Assembly (NCBI GenBank): GCA_948567375.1
Contig: OX419761.1
Coordinates: 13,022,501-13,086,500, forward strand
Length of the DNA: 64,000 nt
From: Lunularia cruciata
Taxonomy: Eukaryota > Streptophyta > Marchantiopsida > Lunulariales > Lunulariaceae
Direction of reading: 5' to 3'
Both the position numbers and the translations under genes were made by a program. Below, one piece after another: positions 59,982 to 64,000 of the stretch (the stretch's first letter is position 1; each line of letters opens with the position of its first letter). Below the pieces are notes generated by a model. It worked only from the letters and a program-made list of their open reading frames with translations, was not told where the DNA came from and did not search any database.

Positions 59982-59999
59982 GAAGCTTCTAGAAGCTTC
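59982..59999 (+). promoter_or_regulatory. Four-unit heat-shock-element-like site in LTR-A
   Basis: GAAGCTTCTAGAAGCTTC is a perfect GAA-nn-TTC-nn-GAA-nn-TTC array, 129 bp upstream of the TATA box. Further TTCTAGAAG and GAAGCTTC pairs lie within 80 bp on both sides. Heat shock factor binding is inferred from the consensus. Confidence 0.55.
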
Positions 60000-60128
60000 C
60001 AATTAGCTTAGCTTGCATGCCAAGTAAGCGGTTTCTAGAAGGAAGCTTCTTGGGAAGCTTCTTGGTTAACTTGGTTTGCACTCTAAGAAAGCTGCTCGAG
60101 GAGCTTTAAAAGGGCCTTGTATGCTACC

Positions 60129-60136
60129 TATAAATA
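60129..60136 (+). promoter_or_regulatory. TATA box of the family-A 5' LTR
   Basis: TATAAATA, in the same context (CCTATAAATAC) as in the LTR at 483-887. Confidence 0.75.
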
Positions 60137-60241
60137 CCAAAGCCAAAGCTCATGCTAGGCATTTGGAGTTTTCTCTCATTCGAGGATCCCAATATGAGCT
60201 TTCATTCTCCTATTTCTCTCCTCAATCTTGGTCTTTTACAT

Positions 60242-60256
60242 TGGTATTAGGGTAGG
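60242..60256 (+). other. Primer binding site, tRNA-iMet type
   Basis: TGGTATTAGGGTAGG one base after the LTR end, close to the plant initiator-Met PBS TGGTATCAGAGCAGG. Confidence 0.75.
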
Positions 60257-60639
60257 AATGGGATGGATGGAATTTATGGACCACCAAATCCACTTCTGCC
60301 AAACCATTGGGATTTTCATGTCCAGTTATTACCCAAGCATCATTTCACATAATTCATCACCTCATGCTTGGGTACGATTTTCTGCATATGATCACCTTGT
60401 CTGAGGAACCTTTGATACTTCCGGTTGTAACTTATGGAGAACATTGGACTTGTTGCATCTATGTGTTAATCAATTAGATAAATTGAGAGTAGTGGGATAG
60501 AGTAGTAGCTATGGTGGCAATACTGGGCGTTATCCTTGCAATGCAACAACAAATCAAACACCTTACTTGATTATTGGATGAACAAGACCAACAACAACAA
60601 GAACATATAGAGAGAGCGCCAATTTGAGATGGCAAAGAT

Positions 60640-62034
60640 CGTATTTGATTACCAAAATCCAAGGTGTTTGAAGGCAAGAATCTTCCGAGCATAGTGGAGA
60701 ATTTTGTGTTTGATTGCGAATGTTACTTTGAAGCCATCAATCTTCAAGATGAATGGAAATAGATTCTCTCGGCTTCTAGGTAATTGGATGGTGTGACAAA
60801 ACTTTGGTGGCGATTCCAAGTGGAACGAGTTGAAAAACATATTGTTGCACCAATTTTGACATGGGCAGAATTCAAGGATGCAATACTTGGTCAATTTCAA
60901 ACTATAAATGCCACCCAAGCCACACGAGATGAATTGGCATAGTTGAAGCAGATTGGCTCAATAAGGAGCTACATCACACAATTTCACAACATCATCATGC
61001 AAATTCTAGATATACAAGAAGTTGACGTTTTGGAGTGATTTGTGCAGAGATTGAAGTCATGAACCAAATTGGAGGTGACCATGCGGGAACCACAAAACAT
61101 AGAAGAAGCCATGTAATTGGCTGGGCACTTTGATTCCTTGGTTGCAACAACTTGGTCTTGACTTGTAACACCCATTTATGCATGTGTGTGGTATTGTGAT
61201 ATTTAGCTTGGTATTACAAGTACTTGAGAGATATTATTTATATAGAGATAAAGGATGATTCTACATTAGTCATGATTAGCTAAAGTTAGTCATATCTAAG
61301 ATAGAGGGGACCTTACTTTAGAGGAAGTAGAAAAGATGAGCACCACTATTTTGGATTTTAGTGTGTTGACTTGGTATTATTCCTAGGTGTTTGGCTTTGA
61401 GGAAAGAGTTGAGAACTCTTGGGCCCGCAAGCCTTTTTGTTTTGGATTCTTCTTTAGTCCAAGGATAGCCTATGTGAAGGAATCCTTGACTTAGTGATTG
61501 GGTCAAGATAAGACCACATGCTTAGGGGAATATGCCCATGTGAATGGATATTCCTTTCTACTTTTTGACTTTACTTGACTTTTAGTCTAGTAACTTGAGT
61601 TACTATGGTAATTAGTAACTTTGGTACGTAACTATTTCACAAGTATATAAACAAGGGGTGAAGAGGTACTCATCATCCTTTCATTTGCAACTATCTCTCT
61701 CTCATTGAGTTCTCTAGTGAGCAATATCCTGAGTCTTGGAGTGTTAGCCTTGAAGGAGTATGATGGAGTTGGGGTTCCTTGCCTTCTTAGTCCATGGTGC
61801 GCTACCATAATAGCCATCAGAGGTTCATCTTGAGTGAGAGACAGCCCGGCTCACAGACCTCAACCTACACAAAGCTTACTAGTACACTACACACGAACGG
61901 AAGAACCAACACCAATGGAGATTGATACTATCCAACGGAGACCACTTGGTACAGCAAAAATAGAATGGAGGTTGTTTTTTTGTTGCCAAGTTGGACATTG
62001 CATAGTTGAATGTCCACATAGGAATGTGCAACCT
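60640..62034 (+). pseudogene. Family-A gag, interrupted by an LTR
   Basis: The capsid (retrotrans_gag) region reads PKVFEGKNLPSIVENFVFD, VTKLWWRFQVERVEKH, TWAEFKDAILGQFQ and AQLKQIGSIRSYITQFHN between 60,650 and 61,160, with about five stops. After the inserted LTR it resumes with PMEIDTIQRR and a zinc-knuckle remnant FFCCQVGHCIVECPH. Its first cysteine (CX2C) is lost, while the second cysteine, histidine and last cysteine remain. Confidence 0.8.
61164..61830 (+). repeat. Inserted LTR of a fourth family (LTR-D), probably solo
   Basis: It splits gag between TTWS and the segment starting RDSPAHRP. It begins TGTAACACCC, has a TATATAAACA promoter-like site at about 61,637 and a CT-rich block after it, and shows no coding content. 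Left flank TCTTGACT and right flank TCTTGAGT look like a decayed duplication, but the right LTR end is not certain. No other copy in the window. Confidence 0.55.
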
Positions 62035-62123
62035 TGACAAGTTGTCCAGATGGAGTTTGTGGAACATAATGATCAAGGAAACAAGGAATCCCAATAGGAG
62101 ATTTTGAGCTACCTATTGGGAGC

Positions 62124-62516
62124 TTGATTAGTTCCAATGAGATTGAAGGCTCGACCTATGCAAGTTTGTTTCACTTGCAAGGTATGATATCTAATTGGGG
62201 TTGTAGGACTTTGGTTGCTTCTGGAAGTTTAGAGAATTGCATGTCTATGCAAGTAGCAAAGGAATTGAGTATTCCTATCAAGCCAATGATTGGAAATAGA
62301 TTGATGATGGCGGATGGTACAAAGGGTTTTGCATTCCATACCTCACATCCTATTACTTTTAAGATTGGGAAAGAGTATTTGGAGTGTATGAGGTTTGTTG
62401 TGGTACCTCTACACTATGATGTCATTTTAGGACTACCTTGGCTTGAACGTCATAAGGTTCAATTTGATTGGACCCAACGACAAATTCAAGTACAACACCA
62501 AGATAGGAATTTCTGA
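62124..62516 (+). CDS. Family-A retropepsin (aspartic protease) region
   Basis: A 130-codon open frame. The active-site motif reads TLVASGSLENCM where retropepsins have D-S/T-G, so the catalytic Asp is replaced by Ala. The flap region (MMADGTKGFAF) and the C-terminal motif YDVILGLPWLERHKVQFDW are intact. The family processes the Gag-Pol polyprotein. This copy should be inactive. Confidence 0.85.
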   Translation: MISSNEIEGSTYASLFHLQGMISNWGCRTLVASGSLENCMSMQVAKELSIPIKPMIGNRLMMADGTKGFAFHTSHPITFKIGKEYLECMRFVVVPLHYDVILGLPWLERHKVQFDWTQRQIQVQHQDRNF

Positions 62517-62535
62517 TGAGGTTGTCTAGCACCTC

Positions 62536-63274
62536 TGTAATACTCCAAGGATAAGAGAAGAGAGAAAACACAGATTGCACACTCAAACATTTGATGTCCC
62601 AAGGGAGCACCTTCTCTTTATTATATAGACAAAGAGGATCTCCTCCAAGGAAGCTCCACCATAGGATTAGGGACACAGATAGGTGACATGTCAGCAAGCT
62701 CCACCCTTGGATTACTTACTTGGATGGGTGACCTGTCTGGTCTAGGTCCTATCTGGTTGGTCAAACAAGCTTTGACCGGAGGGAATCTTTTAGGGAATAT
62801 TCCTATAGGAATATCAGAATCACGTGAGTAAGGTACCGTTGGAAAGCTCTCGACGAGACAAAGTTGGGGGAGGGAAGGCCAGCCTTCACTCTGTTGGAGG
62901 AGGGAATCTGCACATTTTTGAGGCCTAATTCATCCGTTTAGGCCTCCGAAATTGCCTTCAAAGATTTCAGGCATATTTTGGTTCCTACTCTATTAGTAGA
63001 AGTCCCCTTTTGGTGATACCTCTTTTTGATCTGTTTAGTCCATCATGTGTAACATCCTTCTAGATGTTACCAAACCAATTCTCACCTTTAAATCATATGT
63101 CTAGCTATTGGTTCTAAGGTTCTCAAGTCTATTTTGGTTTCTGCCCTATTAGTAGAAGTACTCTTTTGGTGATACTTCTATTTGATCTATTTTGACCATC
63201 ATGTTTAACATCATTCTAGATGTTACCAAACTGAATTTCACATCTAGATCATATGGCTAACCCTTGGTATTACA
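62536..63274 (-). repeat. Solo LTR-B, inverted, with 5-bp target duplication
   Basis: On the plus strand it runs TGTAATACTCC to GGTATTACA. It is flanked by ACCTC on both sides (62,531-62,535 and 63,275-63,279). Minus-strand sequence aligns along its full length with 54,362-55,099, including the internal duplication. It interrupts the family-A element between protease and RT. Confidence 0.92.
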
Positions 63275-64000
63275 ACCTCTAAGTAAGATACATAAGAATA
63301 GTCAGTCCCAGGATGGGAAGTTTGTTGAGAAGGTAGCCATAGAGCATGCCTTGAAAATAGAGGACCCCCAAGATGGGAAGTTTGCCAAGAAGGCAACCAT
63401 GGAGCAAGCTTTGAAGAGAAATGAGCCCCTAGATGGGAAGTTTGTTAGTGAAGCAGCCATAGAGCAAGCTTTGGAGGAAGATAAGTCTATTTTTATGGTA
63501 TGGATCAAGTTGATTGCACAAGGACAATCTGAGGAGAGCCAAGACCCTCATCAAGCAATGGTTGATCAGATTTTTCAGGAGTTTTTGGACATGTTTCCGG
63601 ATGATCTGCCAAAGGGATTACCTTCTGATTGTGGTATGCCCTTCAAGATTGAGTTATTGCCAAGGAGTACTCTATTGAGTAGACCAATCTATTGGCTCTC
63701 ACCAAAGGAGTTGGAGGAGTTGCAAACAACACTTATGGAGTTGTTGGAGAAGGACTTCATATGACATAGTACCTCTCCTTGGGGAGCATTGGTACTACTG
63801 TTCCAAAGAAAGATGGAGGAATTTGTTTTTGTATTGATTATCATGGGCTCAATAAGCAAACAGTGAAGAATGCATATCCCTTGCCTTGGATTGATGACTT
63901 GCTTGATCAATTGAGAGGAGCACAATACTTTTACAAGCTAGATCTTTGTAACGGCTATTGGCAAATCCCCATTGATAGGGAGGATGTGCAAAAGACGGCC
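63264..64000 (+). CDS. Family-A linker and reverse transcriptase start, partial
   Basis: Open for 166 codons to a TGA at 63,762-63,764. It contains the 60-bp repeats and the conserved entry to RT (EFLDMFPDDLPKGLPS, PFKIELLPRST, RPIYWLSPKELEEL, LMELLEKDFI). After frame changes the RT palm begins (SPWGALVL, LDQLRGAQYF, NGYWQIPIDREDVQK-like at 63,954-63,998). The frame leaves the window before the active site. Confidence 0.8.
63312..63490 (+). repeat. Three 60-bp in-frame repeats in the protease-RT linker
   Basis: DGKFVEKVAIEHALK, DGKFAKKATMEQALK and DGKFVSEAAIEQALE are encoded in direct succession, each about 20 residues. The related element at 11,150-11,220 shows only one such unit, so copy number varies. 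Probably helical spacer repeats. Confidence 0.85.

Larger units (their letters stand above)
59828..60240 (+). repeat. 5' LTR, family A (413 bp)
   Basis: TGTAACAATATGG to CTTTTACA, followed at once by the primer site. It contains the AAGCTT-rich units, a four-unit heat-shock-element-like site, a TATA box at 60,129-60,136 and the conserved CATGCTAGGCATTTGGAGTT block after it. Confidence 0.9.
59828..64000 (+). mobile_element. Family-A Ty3/gypsy element, 5' part, broken by two LTRs; runs off the window
   Basis: 5' LTR (59,828-60,240), iMet-like primer site, gag (about 60,640-61,163 and 61,838-62,034), protease (62,124-62,516), linker with three 60-bp repeats, and RT start (63,560-64,000). A foreign LTR (about 61,164-61,830) sits in gag and a solo LTR-B (62,536-63,274, minus) sits after the protease. 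Stops occur in gag, but protease and linker-RT frames are long and open, so this is the least decayed element here. Confidence 0.85.

Noticed and set aside
1-64000. A defence system, operon or CRISPR array
   Set aside because: Spliced genes, iMet primer sites and plant protein families make this eukaryotic nuclear DNA, and no spacer-repeat array was seen.

Overview
The window is nuclear DNA of a eukaryote, almost certainly a land plant. It holds spliced genes with GT-AG introns, including a plant-type mitochondrial ATP synthase delta-prime subunit, a plant chalcone-isomerase-fold (FAP-like) protein and a small secreted DUF4787-like protein. They sit among old, nested Ty3/gypsy LTR retrotransposons full of stop codons, two of which carry tRNA-iMet-like primer sites. 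Long introns and heavily decayed but retained elements would fit a bryophyte or other non-angiosperm plant, but the species cannot be read from the sequence. No bacterial operon, CRISPR array or rRNA gene is present.

Layout. 1-4,740: 3' end of a chromovirus with its LTR (family A), an inverted LTR-A fragment, and a repeat carrying a 156-codon ORF and an antisense coiled-coil ORF. 4,741-8,465: mostly single-copy DNA with a possible small three-exon gene at 5,773-6,585. 8,466-17,389: a full-length but dead element B, split inside its protease by a family-A element. 17,400-17,800: a ~100-bp tandem array. 17,801-28,935: gene island 1, with the ten-exon FAP-like gene (minus, 24,130-27,013) and a weak plus-strand gene candidate (19,796-20,745). 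28,936-36,108: element C (LTR, leader with a tRNA-like block, RT-RNaseH, integrase, LTR). 36,109-40,660: inverted LTR-A, unassigned repeat DNA and a ~130-157-bp tandem array. 40,661-51,160: gene island 2, with ATP synthase delta-prime (plus, 44,444-47,628) converging on the DUF4787-like gene (minus, 48,319-50,199). 51,160-59,827: second copies of the coiled-coil repeat and of element C, then a third coiled-coil region. 59,828-64,000: 5' half of a family-A chromovirus broken by two LTR insertions, running off the window.

The three supported genes were assembled by hand from splice sites, with codon phase checked at every junction. They are ordinary nuclear genes with no evident functional link. 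The most interesting material is in the repeats: LTR-A carries perfect heat-shock-element-like GAA/TTC arrays upstream of its TATA box; a tRNA-derived block recurs in the element-C leader; a coiled-coil ORF family occurs three times; two solo LTRs have exact 5-bp target duplications; and the 3' splice site of the ATP synthase gene has been tandemly duplicated, with the upstream copy dead.
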